Below are positions 54,804 through 63,732 of a DNA stretch of 64,000 nt, in pieces (position 1 is the stretch's first letter; each line of letters starts with the position of its first letter). The notes below the pieces were generated by a model. The model was not told the origin of the DNA. It ran no database searches and saw only the letters and a list, made by a program, of their open reading frames with translations. Both the position numbers and the translations under genes were made by a program. Origin of the DNA: Alteromonas portus (GTDB taxonomy: Bacteria > Pseudomonadota > Gammaproteobacteria > Enterobacterales > Alteromonadaceae); the NCBI RefSeq assembly GCF_005117025.1, contig NZ_SWCO01000005.1, positions 620,001 through 684,000 on the forward strand, given 5' to 3'.

Positions 54804-54820
54804 TTGGCTGGCTTTTTGCA
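54804..54820 (+). promoter_or_regulatory. sigma-54 (-24/-12) promoter of the Tat/PqqD/kinase operon
   Basis: TTGGCTGGCTTTTTGCA has GG and GC 12 bases apart and the TTGC box intact; CTG replaces the usual CAC. Start is expected near 54831, giving a leader of about 52 bases to the ATG at 54883. Confidence 0.68.
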
Positions 54821-54882
54821 TTAGGCTTTCACATTAGTGTTATTGGACAAACGTATTCAATTGATGGGTTCGGATTAGATAT

Positions 54883-55722
54883 ATGCAAAAGTTATCAAGA
54901 CGTAAATTGTTAAAAGGGACAGCAAAATCCGCCCCTTTACTTGCTTTGGCAAGTAGTAAGTCGGTTTGGGCGTCTGGCTGTATGTCTATGTCGGGTTCTC
55001 TGTCAAACAATTTCTCAAACAAAGTTACATACGAATGTAACGGCTCGGCTGGGTGTACTCCAGGTTTTTGGAAAAACCATGTTCAAGCATGGCCGAAATT
55101 CTTGTTTCCAGGAATATTTCTATTTTCAAGCGATAAGTTTAAAGTTGCGTGGGATTGGACGATGGGCTCGCATGCTCATTTAAGCAATGATGAAAAGTAT
55201 TATGGCTGGAGCAGTGACTCACTACAAAAATATGCAAATATGGACAATCATGGTAGCTATTCTCAAACATGGGTTGGGCTATTGGAAACCATGTGTCCAA
55301 GCTTCATAACCAAAGAAACACTGTGGCAATCTTTGAATGAAGGTTTCGAGGGTGGGGAAAAAGAGGCGGAGTACCATATGGCAGCTGCTTTGTTAAACGC
55401 AGCGCATGATGGAATAGATTATGGTTATGATATGGTTCAGCTGCTCACTTTTTGTAAAAAAGCAGAGGAATCGAACAGTAAACAAACGCTTCATCGATTC
55501 ATAGATTCTCTAGTGTCTTTGAATGAACGTGGAAATATTGATGCTCCAGAGATTCAAACGTTTTCTACTTCGGATCTTGAAGAGTGTTATAGTCCCTTAA
55601 GTGGACGAAAGAAACGTAGCAGTTCTTCATATAGTAGTTACACAGATCAGAGTAGTTCCGAAGATACGATAAATACGTCTAAAATTATAGGTGACTCTTC
55701 AGATTACCCTTCAATAAGCTAA
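54883..55722 (+). CDS. twin-arginine-exported protein with CTPGFWKNH motif and serine-rich tail
   Basis: A 279-residue protein. Residues 4-11 (LSRRKLLK) are a near-ideal Tat motif, followed by a weak hydrophobic stretch and a likely cleavage after VWA-SG (about residue 30). Residues 33-66 have three cysteines and CTPGFWKNH (58-66), a motif seen in large bacterial surface proteins. The middle is alpha-helical (AEYHMAAALLNAAHDG). From GRKKR (241-245) the last 34 residues contain fourteen Ser, three Tyr and five acidic residues, ending in Ser279. The gene leads an operon with PqqD-like, HPr-kinase-like and nucleotidyltransferase genes, so the tail is a plausible modification site (inference). 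Confidence 0.8.
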   Translation: MQKLSRRKLLKGTAKSAPLLALASSKSVWASGCMSMSGSLSNNFSNKVTYECNGSAGCTPGFWKNHVQAWPKFLFPGIFLFSSDKFKVAWDWTMGSHAHLSNDEKYYGWSSDSLQKYANMDNHGSYSQTWVGLLETMCPSFITKETLWQSLNEGFEGGEKEAEYHMAAALLNAAHDGIDYGYDMVQLLTFCKKAEESNSKQTLHRFIDSLVSLNERGNIDAPEIQTFSTSDLEECYSPLSGRKKRSSSSYSSYTDQSSSEDTINTSKIIGDSSDYPSIS

Positions 55723-55727
55723 CGATT

Positions 55728-55934
55728 TTGTTTAACGATTTTATTCAAATAACTGAAACAGATTCTATTGTTGTTTTCTATCATAGTGGTACTGGGCAGA
55801 CATTAGTTTTTGGGCACGACATAAAACCTCTCATAGCATGTTTGGGGTCGTCTTTTCCACCAGACGATCCCCAAGTTGCCGGATATCAAGAAACGATAAA
55901 CACATTGAGAAAATTTGATATGCTAGACAACTAA
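55728..55934 (+). CDS. PqqD-like small protein (HPr-rel-A system type)
   Basis: A 68-residue protein starting at a TTG, 5 bp after the previous stop; no ATG exists in the open frame, so the start is the weak point. VVFYHSGTGQTLVFGHDI and the YQETINTLRKFDML helix resemble the PqqD fold, which binds leader or core peptides in RiPP systems (RRE domain). Members of this subgroup occur beside HprK-related kinase A and a nucleotidyltransferase, exactly as here. It probably presents a peptide substrate to the kinase. Confidence 0.65.
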   Translation: MFNDFIQITETDSIVVFYHSGTGQTLVFGHDIKPLIACLGSSFPPDDPQVAGYQETINTLRKFDMLDN

Positions 55935-55955
55935 TCAGAAAAATGGAGTTTATTG

Positions 55956-56828
55956 GTGAGTAGTAATAGTTGTGTAGTCAGAACTTCCCCATTTTCTTTT
56001 AAAGTTTCTTCACGTTTCCCTTCTGTAATCAAAAATCTGTCCACACTATATCCAGATTCGCTGTTGTCGTCTTGTGGTACTGCAGATTTCAATGTTTCAA
56101 TCGATATGCCCTACGTCTCGACTATCCCGCTTTTTAGACGTGCACTATTTACTCTGGACGGTTTTGCTCCCTTTACTCGAGGCCCTAGTAATCATAGTCA
56201 TGCATTGCTCGAGTGGGGGATGAATTGGTGTGTATCTAAGTATGGTGCAGATAGACTAATTATTCATGCCGCTTGCGTTGCGAAGAAACACAAAGCCATT
56301 TTGTTATCTGGTGATTCAGGAAGTGGCAAAAGCACATTATCTTGTGCATTAATGAATGAATCCTATAGACTATTAACCGATGAACTAACTCTTGTAAACC
56401 TAGAAGACTCATCCGTAACGCCCTTTGTAAGGCCAATTAGCCTTAAAGACAAAGCGATAGATGTAATTCAAAGAAGATACCCTTTCGCCGAGATGGGGCT
56501 TGTCGCTCATAACACTCATAAAGGTACAGTAAGTCACTGCCGTCCCTCTGACCTGAGTTGGTCAACAATGATGGAACCGGCCGAAATCCGTGGTATTGTC
56601 TTTCCTAAATACAGTGCGTCAACTACTGACATTGAAGTCTCTAGAATTTCGAGCTTAGATTCGTTCACGAAGTTACTTGAGCAAGCTTTTAATATCCATA
56701 TCTTGGGTTCAAAAGCAATCCACATGCTTCAGCAAATATGTGAGCGGACACCAGCATACGAAATTACTTATTCCGACACGCAGCAAGCAATTGATTTTGT
56801 GAATGAGCTATATGAAAGTGACAACTAG
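55956..56828 (+). CDS. HPr-kinase-like kinase (HprK-related kinase A)
   Basis: A 290-residue protein. GTG 55956 is taken because GGAG lies 7 bp upstream; a TTG three bases earlier is too close. The C-terminal half is HprK-like: LIIHAACVAKKHK (conserved His near 104), LSGDSGSGKST (Walker A, 119-127) and RLLTDELTLV in place of the LSDD metal-binding motif. The N-terminal ~90 residues are unlike HprK/P. True HPr kinases control carbon use; this subgroup occurs with PqqD-like and nucleotidyltransferase partners instead, and related kinases phosphorylate the C-terminal Ser of lasso peptides. Confidence 0.78.
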   Translation: MSSNSCVVRTSPFSFKVSSRFPSVIKNLSTLYPDSLLSSCGTADFNVSIDMPYVSTIPLFRRALFTLDGFAPFTRGPSNHSHALLEWGMNWCVSKYGADRLIIHAACVAKKHKAILLSGDSGSGKSTLSCALMNESYRLLTDELTLVNLEDSSVTPFVRPISLKDKAIDVIQRRYPFAEMGLVAHNTHKGTVSHCRPSDLSWSTMMEPAEIRGIVFPKYSASTTDIEVSRISSLDSFTKLLEQAFNIHILGSKAIHMLQQICERTPAYEITYSDTQQAIDFVNELYESDN

Positions 56829-57909
56829 CAATCTCCTCATTGCTCTCGTTACAAAAAAAAAGAGCACGCTTCAGTTGGACAGAAGTGAGTGGTGTGATGT
56901 CGTTGCGTTATCTAGACAGCTAGGTTTCCTTCCGTTTCTTTACCATATTTCACGTGAAGAAAATACCTTTTCTTTAATGCCTAAGAGTGTAGCTAGTCAG
57001 CTCAAAAGTGCATATTACGAGTTACTTAAACAGCATGACTCGATTAATTGGCATCTGGCACAATTACGCAAAAATAACCCTTCAAGTTTAAAAATTACCC
57101 TGCTAAAAGGCGCCGCTTATATTGCTGCTGGCAAAAGAAACGCCGCTTACAGACTGTTATCAGACATTGATTTGCTTGTGGAAAGGAAGTTCCTTAATGA
57201 CGCTGAGTTTTGGCTATTTATAAATGGTTTTGCTGTTTCAGTTTCTGACGAATATGACGATTATTACTATCGGCAATGGATGCATGAGTTGCCACCCTTT
57301 GTTAATTCAAAAAGTGGTTTAATCGTAGACTTGCATCATAATTTACTACCAATAAGCTCTAAACGTCATATAAATGCCTCTCTGATAGTAGACAGTGGTA
57401 TAGAGTTAGAGGATAACTTTATAGTGCCAAGTGATGAAGATTTAATTATTCATTCTGCTGTGCACTTGATACAGGACAGCGTTTTTGACCGTTCACTACG
57501 CGACTTGTGTGACCAATACTGGTTGCTAACTGACTATATTGAACAGAATATAACGAGTGAGCAATTAATCGACAGAGCTATAAAACTGGCGTTAGGCACT
57601 GATCTTGCTAAATCTTTTTCGCTGATGAGCGAAGTGCTGAATCTTCCTCTTACTGACGAAGAGTCTGATTTTGTGAAGCAGTCGTTAAGACGAAAGCGAT
57701 TATGGGCCTTGGAGAAAAAGTGTTACATCATTATGCTCCATCAACCAGTGAAGTCAGAATGGAGAGTCAAGCACCATGTTGCATCGCTTTATTTATTCGT
57801 CAAAAGTCACTTGATTAAAATGCCTGTTAAGCTGCTTATCAAACATGCGGGAATGAAATCGTATAAAAGGATTATTGGTTTGTTTAAAAAACAAGAGAAG
57901 GGCTCATGA
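56803..57909 (+). CDS. uncharacterised nucleotidyltransferase (PF14907-like)
   Basis: A 368-residue protein overlapping the kinase gene by 26 bp (ATG at 56812 is an alternative, overlap 17). [27 protein letters not shown] (quoted only in part here as [12 protein letters not shown]) contains the D-x-D nucleotidyltransferase site, and [11 protein letters not shown] and [23 protein letters not shown] follow as expected. Family members pair with HprK-like kinases in lasso-peptide and exosortase loci and may add nucleotides or sugars to a phosphorylated group. The stop overlaps the next ATG (ATGA). Confidence 0.75.
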   Translation: MSYMKVTTSNLLIALVTKKKSTLQLDRSEWCDVVALSRQLGFLPFLYHISREENTFSLMPKSVASQLKSAYYELLKQHDSINWHLAQLRKNNPSSLKITLLKGAAYIAAGKRNAAYRLLSDIDLLVERKFLNDAEFWLFINGFAVSVSDEYDDYYYRQWMHELPPFVNSKSGLIVDLHHNLLPISSKRHINASLIVDSGIELEDNFIVPSDEDLIIHSAVHLIQDSVFDRSLRDLCDQYWLLTDYIEQNITSEQLIDRAIKLALGTDLAKSFSLMSEVLNLPLTDEESDFVKQSLRRKRLWALEKKCYIIMLHQPVKSEWRVKHHVASLYLFVKSHLIKMPVKLLIKHAGMKSYKRIIGLFKKQEKGS

Positions 57910-58922
57910 AAATCTTAGTCACCGGAGCAGCCGGCTTTATTGGCGCAGCTGTGTCGCAATATCTTATCAATCGTGGTGACCAAGTTGTCGGGATTGACAA
58001 CATTAACGATTATTACGATGTAAACTTAAAGCACGCTCGATTAGACGAGATTAAGTCATCATCTGCTGCTGATTTATTCTCATTCACGGAAATGGGCGTT
58101 GAAGAGCGCGATAGAATGGCAGCGCTTTTTGAAGAACATAAGTTTGATAGGGTGGTGCATTTAGCTGCCCAAGCTGGTGTACGTTATTCCCTTGAAAATC
58201 CTAACGCCTATGTCGATTCTAATATTGTAGGGTTTGTGAATATTCTAGAAGGGTGTCGCCATAATAACGTTGAGCACTTAGTGTATGCGTCATCTAGCTC
58301 AGTTTACGGTGCGAACGAAACTATGCCGTTTTCAGAGCAGCATAATGTTGATCACCAAGTCAGTTTGTATGCCGCTTCTAAAAAAGCGAATGAGCTAATG
58401 GCTCATACTTATAGCCACCTGTATAACTTGCCCACAACAGGGCTGCGCTTCTTTACTGTTTATGGCCCTTGGGGGCGCCCAGACATGGCGCTGTTTAAGT
58501 TTACAAAAGCTATTTTGGAAGGAAAAACAATACAGGTATACAACTACGGTAATCACCGTCGAGATTTTACTTATATTGATGATATCGTTGAAGGCGTAAT
58601 TCGCTCACTAGATAATGTGGCGAAACCTAACGAAAGTTGGGACGGCGGCAATCCAGATCCTAGTACCAGTAGGGCACCGTATAAGGTATACAACATTGGT
58701 GCGCAAACACCAGTTCACCTTCTGAAGTTCATTGAAACGTTGGAAAGTGCTTTGGGTATTGAAGCGAAAAAAGAGTTGCTTCCTATGCAGCCAGGCGATG
58801 TGCCAGACACCTATGCTGATGTTTCATCGCTAGTAGCAGATACTGGCTACCAACCTTCTACTGATGTTGAAACGGGCGTAAAAGCGTTTGTTGATTGGTA
58901 TCGAGAGTTTTACAAGGTGTAA
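57906..58922 (+). CDS. NAD-dependent nucleotide-sugar epimerase (UDP-glucuronate 4-epimerase-like)
   Basis: A 338-residue short-chain dehydrogenase. [20 protein letters not shown] is the NAD loop; [16 protein letters not shown] and [12 protein letters not shown] are characteristic of uronate epimerases; YAASKKANE has the catalytic Tyr and Lys; [15 protein letters not shown] follows. It would make UDP-galacturonate for the polymer. It is the last gene of the operon that starts with the Tat protein. Convergent to the patatin gene. Confidence 0.86.
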   Translation: MKILVTGAAGFIGAAVSQYLINRGDQVVGIDNINDYYDVNLKHARLDEIKSSSAADLFSFTEMGVEERDRMAALFEEHKFDRVVHLAAQAGVRYSLENPNAYVDSNIVGFVNILEGCRHNNVEHLVYASSSSVYGANETMPFSEQHNVDHQVSLYAASKKANELMAHTYSHLYNLPTTGLRFFTVYGPWGRPDMALFKFTKAILEGKTIQVYNYGNHRRDFTYIDDIVEGVIRSLDNVAKPNESWDGGNPDPSTSRAPYKVYNIGAQTPVHLLKFIETLESALGIEAKKELLPMQPGDVPDTYADVSSLVADTGYQPSTDVETGVKAFVDWYREFYKV

Positions 58923-58955
58923 GGCCTAGCGCGTTAAGCGTGATTTACAAGGCAG

Positions 58956-59840
58956 TTAAAGTGCACCTCTTCTCATAAACCCTGCACACTTTTTGGGCAA
59001 AAACTCTTTTGTGGTTGAATAACCAATCTCAAAAAGTGTGTTTTTAATTTCAGGCGTAAGCGAAAAATCTACCGCGGAAATCTCTCCGGTATTCACCACT
59101 ACCGTATTGTGCCAATACTTTGCATTAACGTATTCCCTGGATATTGCCGTCATAAACGTACGGATGAGCATACTGACGTACTGAGGCAGTTGAAGTAAGT
59201 TCTTTTTAATGGCTTTTCGTTTTTGCTCGGTGCTTTGCAGTCTGAAGCACACTGATGGCGTGCCATCGCCTCGCCAATCTTCAAACAGTGCATCTTCAGA
59301 CAATATAGCGCCGTCTACCAGCAAGTGCTCTTTAAAAGGTTTAAATGAAAAAATGAGCGGGATCGACATAGAGTAGCGTACCGCTTCTGATACCTTCATA
59401 TCTGGAGAAGTCTGTTTATTGAACAGAACTGGCCCGCCGCCGTTTACATCGGTGGCCAGTATATGGAGGTCAAGAGGGAGATCGGCAAACAATGCGCCTT
59501 CTAGTTGCTCGTCAATCCACCGTTGAAACACATCGCCAGATGAGAGCCCGCCTTCCCGAAGCAATCTCACAAGAGAAAACTCAGTAAACTGTTTAAAATC
59601 AGTAACGAGTGCGAGTTCTCGCATTTGCTCGACAGTGTAACCTTTAGCATAAAGTGAAGCGATAATTGAACCGCCTGACACACCTACTAAGGTGTCGAAG
59701 CCTACATTCATATCCTGCAGCGCTTTTAGGATGCCGATATGTGCGCTTAACCTTGTTCCTCCACCTGAAAAGATGGGCACAATCTGTGTCGTGTTTGTCT
59801 GTAAAAGGTTATTCGGTATTCCTGCCGAAGTTATATGCAT
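58956..59840 (-). CDS. patatin-like phospholipase
   Basis: A 294-residue protein from the ATG at 59840 (GGAG 7 bp upstream); starts at ATG 59873 or GTG 59936 would lengthen it by 11 or 32 residues. IFSGGGTRLSAHIGIL is the oxyanion block, GVSGGSIIAS holds the nucleophile Ser, and VDGAIL the catalytic Asp. It would hydrolyse phospholipids or acyl lipids in the cytoplasm. No link to the polysaccharide genes except position. Terminal part is a basic helix. Confidence 0.84.
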   Translation of the reverse strand: MHITSAGIPNNLLQTNTTQIVPIFSGGGTRLSAHIGILKALQDMNVGFDTLVGVSGGSIIASLYAKGYTVEQMRELALVTDFKQFTEFSLVRLLREGGLSSGDVFQRWIDEQLEGALFADLPLDLHILATDVNGGGPVLFNKQTSPDMKVSEAVRYSMSIPLIFSFKPFKEHLLVDGAILSEDALFEDWRGDGTPSVCFRLQSTEQKRKAIKKNLLQLPQYVSMLIRTFMTAISREYVNAKYWHNTVVVNTGEISAVDFSLTPEIKNTLFEIGYSTTKEFLPKKCAGFMRRGAL

Positions 59841-59979
59841 GTGCTTACTCCAAACTAAGGAGGCTTTGCGCATGGTTTTTAGTTTCAGTGGAACAACATA
59901 ACGCGTTACCTCATAGTAACAGCGTAGTTTACTCACGCTTCATCAGCAAAAAATACGAGCGAAGATAAGCGATATCTTT

Positions 59980-60009
59980 AGTATAAGGTGTGGTAATTTT
60001 GCTACACAA
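59980..60009 (-). promoter_or_regulatory. possible sigma-70 promoter of the patatin gene
   Basis: On the - strand TTGTGT, 18 bases, TATACT. The -10 fits five of six consensus positions and the -35 three of six, so this is a weak candidate. Confidence 0.3.
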
Positions 60010-60093
60010 TTTGATATCCGGTACTTTGAGCGGTAACGCCTACCGGCAGTTCACAGTGTGCAAATAATTGGGCAACATGCGCACAACACATAA

Positions 60094-60130
60094 AAAAGGC
60101 TCACTTCTGAATTAACAGAGTGAGCCTTTT
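60094..60130 (-). terminator. rho-independent terminator of malate synthase G gene
   Basis: AAAAGGCTCAC (60094-60104) pairs with GTGAGCCTTTT (60120-60130); with one bulged base the stem continues through TCTG/CAGA around an AATTAA loop. T runs on both sides; it lies 81 bp after the - strand glcB stop. Confidence 0.85.
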
Positions 60131-60211
60131 GGATATGCGATTAAGTTTCTTAAGTACTTTACTATATTAGGTATTAGCCTTAGTTTCTAAACACTAGAGT
60201 TCTGTTAGAAA

Positions 60212-62407
60212 TTAGTTCGCCGCAAGCTTGGCCTTCATCTCCCGTCGACGAGCGTGCAATAAAGGTTCAGTGTAACCGCTAGGCTGCTCTTTACCTTTGA
60301 AGATAAGGTCACTTGCCGCTAAGAAGCCAATTGAGCTATCTAAATCAGGTGCCATTGGAATATATTCAGGGTCGCCCGCATTTTGCTCATCTACTAGCAC
60401 TGCCATTCGTGCAAGCGATTCTTTAACCTGGTCAACACTCACAATGCCGTGCTCTAGCCAGTTCGCGATGTGCTGCGATGAAATACGCAAGGTCGCGCGG
60501 TCTTCCATCAAGCCTACGTTATTGATGTCAGGAACTTTCGAACAGCCTACACCTTGATGAACCCAGCGCACTACGTAGCCCAAGATACCCTGAACGTTGT
60601 TGTCGATTTCACGCTTAATGCTCTCGCGAGTCAGCACAGAGGCATCTTCTAGTAATGGAATGGTAAGTATGTCAGCAAGGCCATCAAAGTTTTCATCTAG
60701 TGACTTCTGAACGTCAAACACATTTACATCGTGGTAATGAAGTGCGTGCAGTGTTGCTGCAGTGGGTGAGGGTACCCAAGCGGTATTAGCACCTGCTTTA
60801 GGATGGCCAATTTTAGCAGTCATCATATTTTGCATTTCATCAGGTATCGGCCACATGCCTTTACCGATTTGCGCTTTGCCAGAAAGGCCGCAACGAAGAC
60901 CTACAGCCACATTCGCAGTTTCATAAGCCTTGATCCATGCCATCGACTTAAGGGCAGCTTTTTCTGCAAAAGGCCCTGCAAGCATTGAGGTATGAATTTC
61001 ATCACCAGTTCTGTCTAAGAAACCTGTGTTGATAAATACAACACGTGAAGTGGCTTCAGCAATACAAGCCTGAAGGTTAATACTCGTGCGGCGCTCTTCA
61101 TCCATTATACCCATCTTAAGGGTATTGGCTGGAACATCGATAATTGTTTCAATAGCACCAAATAATGCGTTAGAGAATGCGACCTCCTCAGGCCCATGCA
61201 TTTTAGGTTTAACAATATAGATACTGCCTTCACGGCTGTTTTTAAATTTACTGTTTCCTAAAAGGTCATGCTTTGCGATGAGTGAAGTTACTAACCCATC
61301 CATGATGCCCTCTGGCACTTCTTCGCCATCAAAGAGCATCGCATTGTTGGTCATAAGGTGGCCCACGTTTCTAACAAACATAAGACTTCTACCAGAAAGC
61401 ACTAGTTCGCCGTCTTTTAGCCCGTCTTGTGATGCGTGTTTAGACGGCTGATAGTATCTATCGTCATGCATAGCGCGAACAAGCTGCTTGCCGCCCTTTG
61501 TCATTTCAATACTTAGGGTGCCTTTCATCAAGCCTAGCCAGTTGCTGTACACTAAAGTTTTGTCTTCTGCATCAACGGCGGCAACGGAATCTTCGCAATC
61601 CATAATAGTAGTCAGAGCAGCTTCAACCAATACGTCTTTAACGTTTGCAGCATCGCTCTCGCCAATAGGGTGAGTCGGGTCTAGTTGAATTTCAAAATGC
61701 AGGCCGTTGTGGGCAAAAAGCAAGCTTGACGGAGCGCTTATGTCACCTTGGTATCCTTGCCACTGTTCGGTATTCGCAAGTGTAGTCTCATCGCCGTCGG
61801 CAAGGGTAATTGCTAGTTTGCCCGATTCGATTTTGTATTTAGTGGCTTCTGCGTGGCTGCCTTTCGCGAGCGGAATCATGCTATCTAAGTAGTCTTTCGC
61901 TTTTGCAACCACTTTGGCTCCGCGCACGGGGTTATAACTTTTTCCTGGCTCCGCGCCTCCGTCATTATTAATTACGTCGGTACCGTATAGTGCGTCGTAC
62001 AGGCTTCCCCAACGCGCATTTACCGCGTTAAGCGCATAGCGAGCGTTATTGATTGGCACTACTAACTGTGGGCCAGCCATAGTTGCAATTTCAGCGTCTA
62101 CATTTTGTGTTTGTGCGCTTACTTGCGATGGTTGCTCCACAAGGTAACCAATGCTTTTTAGAAAGTCGGTATATTCATTTCCATTTACCGGATTACCAGC
62201 TTTGTGGTAGTCGTCGATAGCGCGCTGAAGCTGTTCGCGCTTTTCTAGTAACGCGCGATTTTGAGGGATGAATTTTTCGAAGAGGGTTTCTGCACCTTGC
62301 CAAAAGGTGTCTTTATCTACGCCTGTGCCAGGAAGTGCCTGTTCATTAATAAAGTTATCGAGTTGTTCGGCAACCTGTAGTCGGCCTCTAGTAATATATC
62401 CTTGCAT
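60212..62407 (-). CDS. glcB: malate synthase G
   Basis: A 731-residue protein of the usual length for malate synthase G. Visible blocks: [14 protein letters not shown] (the DCEDS metal region), [30 protein letters not shown] (metal-binding Glu), [11 protein letters not shown] and [11 protein letters not shown]. It condenses glyoxylate and acetyl-CoA to malate in the cytoplasm, the second step of the glyoxylate shunt; the first, isocitrate lyase, begins 1.3 kb upstream on the same strand. AGAGGTAG precedes the ATG. It has its own terminator. Confidence 0.95.
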   Translation of the reverse strand: MQGYITRGRLQVAEQLDNFINEQALPGTGVDKDTFWQGAETLFEKFIPQNRALLEKREQLQRAIDDYHKAGNPVNGNEYTDFLKSIGYLVEQPSQVSAQTQNVDAEIATMAGPQLVVPINNARYALNAVNARWGSLYDALYGTDVINNDGGAEPGKSYNPVRGAKVVAKAKDYLDSMIPLAKGSHAEATKYKIESGKLAITLADGDETTLANTEQWQGYQGDISAPSSLLFAHNGLHFEIQLDPTHPIGESDAANVKDVLVEAALTTIMDCEDSVAAVDAEDKTLVYSNWLGLMKGTLSIEMTKGGKQLVRAMHDDRYYQPSKHASQDGLKDGELVLSGRSLMFVRNVGHLMTNNAMLFDGEEVPEGIMDGLVTSLIAKHDLLGNSKFKNSREGSIYIVKPKMHGPEEVAFSNALFGAIETIIDVPANTLKMGIMDEERRTSINLQACIAEATSRVVFINTGFLDRTGDEIHTSMLAGPFAEKAALKSMAWIKAYETANVAVGLRCGLSGKAQIGKGMWPIPDEMQNMMTAKIGHPKAGANTAWVPSPTAATLHALHYHDVNVFDVQKSLDENFDGLADILTIPLLEDASVLTRESIKREIDNNVQGILGYVVRWVHQGVGCSKVPDINNVGLMEDRATLRISSQHIANWLEHGIVSVDQVKESLARMAVLVDEQNAGDPEYIPMAPDLDSSIGFLAASDLIFKGKEQPSGYTEPLLHARRREMKAKLAAN

Positions 62408-62413
62408 AACTAC

Positions 62414-62455
62414 CTCTATACATTTGTCTGTTAACCCAGTGTAGTGCGTATAGAG
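62414..62455 (-). repeat. inverted repeat in the glcB leader
   Basis: CTCTATAC (62414-62421) and GTATAGAG (62448-62455) are perfect 8-base arms 26 bases apart, 6 bases before the glcB ATG. They might be an operator or a leader hairpin; the GAG arm next to the start overlaps the ribosome site, so pairing could hide it. Confidence 0.4.
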
Positions 62456-62505
62456 ATAGTTTTTTAATTTATGGTTTGTATTTCTGCCATATATTTTGTG
62501 AATGT

Positions 62506-63450
62506 TTAGCCCGCGTTCATTTCGCTAGCGACATCACTGATCAAGCGGCGCAACCAAATATGACCTGCGTCATGGTGAAGTAGGGCACTCCACGCCATTT
62601 TTAATGCAATAGGCGGTATATCGAAAGGCGGTTCTTTAATCACCACATCAGGGTCGTGTTTAAATAAGCGGGCAGCTTTGCTCGGCAAGGTGGCGATAAG
62701 CTTCTGCTTTTTCGCAATTTGCAAGGCCGCGTGGTAATGGCGAGTAAAAACACGGATAGCACGCTGTTTTCCTATCTTGGTTAGTTCAGCATCCACCCAT
62801 CCCAGCTTTTGAACTTCATTAGGGTCAATACCAACGCCAACACCAAAGCCTGTTTTACTTACCCATATATGCTGAGCATTTAAGTAGCCTTCAAGGTTGC
62901 ATTTTTCCACTAGCGGGTGGTCTGCGCTCATTACGCAGCTAAAAGTGTCGTACCAAATAACTTTTTGGTGAAACGACAACGGCAGTTCGTCGAATCGGTT
63001 AATTGCCATATCCACTTTACCTTGCTCTACATCGTGAAACGTCACGTCACTCGGTGTAATAAGGTCAAGGGTAATATTAGGCGCTAATTCGGCCAGTCTT
63101 CCAACGAGTTCAAGTAACAAGGTACTTTCTGCATAGTCACTGGTCATAATGCGAAAAGTTCTGTCGCTGGTTAACGGATCGAAATCAGTTTCAGGCTGAA
63201 TCGAGCTTTCCAATCGACTTAGCACATCGCGAATAATCGGCTGCAGTTCAAGTGCACGCTTTGTGGGAGTCATGCCATCGCTGGTACGCACTAAAAGTGG
63301 ATCTTTAAACAGATCGCGAAGTCGTTTTAATCCGTTACTCATTGCTGGCTGAGTAATGCTTAGCTGGTTTGCAGCTTTGGTTACACTTCCTTCGCGCAAC
63401 AGCACATCTAAATAAACCAATAAATTCAGGTCGACCTTCGCTATATTCAT
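62506..63450 (-). CDS. LysR-family transcriptional regulator
   Basis: A 314-residue protein. Residues 1-60 are the LysR helix-turn-helix ([28 protein letters not shown]), residues 90-300 the effector-binding periplasmic-binding-like domain ([22 protein letters not shown]). It sits between aceA and glcB on the same strand and probably regulates the glyoxylate shunt or a nearby function (inference). Promoter is in the 210 bp upstream; no clear sites seen. Confidence 0.9.
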   Translation of the reverse strand: MNIAKVDLNLLVYLDVLLREGSVTKAANQLSITQPAMSNGLKRLRDLFKDPLLVRTSDGMTPTKRALELQPIIRDVLSRLESSIQPETDFDPLTSDRTFRIMTSDYAESTLLLELVGRLAELAPNITLDLITPSDVTFHDVEQGKVDMAINRFDELPLSFHQKVIWYDTFSCVMSADHPLVEKCNLEGYLNAQHIWVSKTGFGVGVGIDPNEVQKLGWVDAELTKIGKQRAIRVFTRHYHAALQIAKKQKLIATLPSKAARLFKHDPDVVIKEPPFDIPPIALKMAWSALLHHDAGHIWLRRLISDVASEMNAG

Positions 63451-63660
63451 TATTCTAATGCTCTTCTTAAACCTAATTAAACGTAGCTATTATAAAGCTT
63501 TTTTATTTGATTGTCAGATAAGCGTTTAGTCTAAAGTTGGCCGCAATTATTCTTGTAAATTGCTGAATAATAAGTGTTATACAGTTTTTTTATAAAATGT
63601 AAGAAAATATGTTTTTTTTTATTTTATGTATGAAGCATAAATTTAGTGAATGGCGTTTAC

Positions 63661-63685
63661 AAAAAAGGGCACCCGGAGGTGCCCT
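63661..63685 (-). terminator. rho-independent terminator of isocitrate lyase gene
   Basis: AGGGCACC (63666-63673) pairs with GGTGCCCT (63678-63685) around CGGA; on the - strand it is followed by six T. It lies 48 bp after the aceA stop and separates aceA from the regulator gene. Confidence 0.87.
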
Positions 63686-63732
63686 GTAGGAAAGGTTGGG
63701 ATGCTTTCCATTTAACTCATTTTTTGTTCGCG

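Larger units (their letters stand above)
59841..60211. other. non-coding gap before malate synthase and patatin genes, 371 bp
   Basis: This stretch holds the possible patatin promoter (59980-60009) and the malate synthase terminator (60094-60130). Its first 96 bases could instead be an N-terminal extension of the patatin gene. Apart from a short inverted repeat (CGGTA-N5-TACCG at 60031-60045) I see nothing else. Confidence 0.5.

Noticed and set aside
55956-56828. True HPr kinase/phosphorylase for carbon control
   Set aside because: The N-terminal half is not HprK-like, the LSDD motif is changed to LTDE and there is no HPr or PTS gene beside it.
54883-57909. Lasso-peptide gene cluster
   Set aside because: The PqqD-like, kinase and nucleotidyltransferase genes recall lasso loci, but there is no short precursor gene or B2-type protease, and the only asparagine-synthase homologue is 53 kb away and is the exosortase-type amidotransferase.
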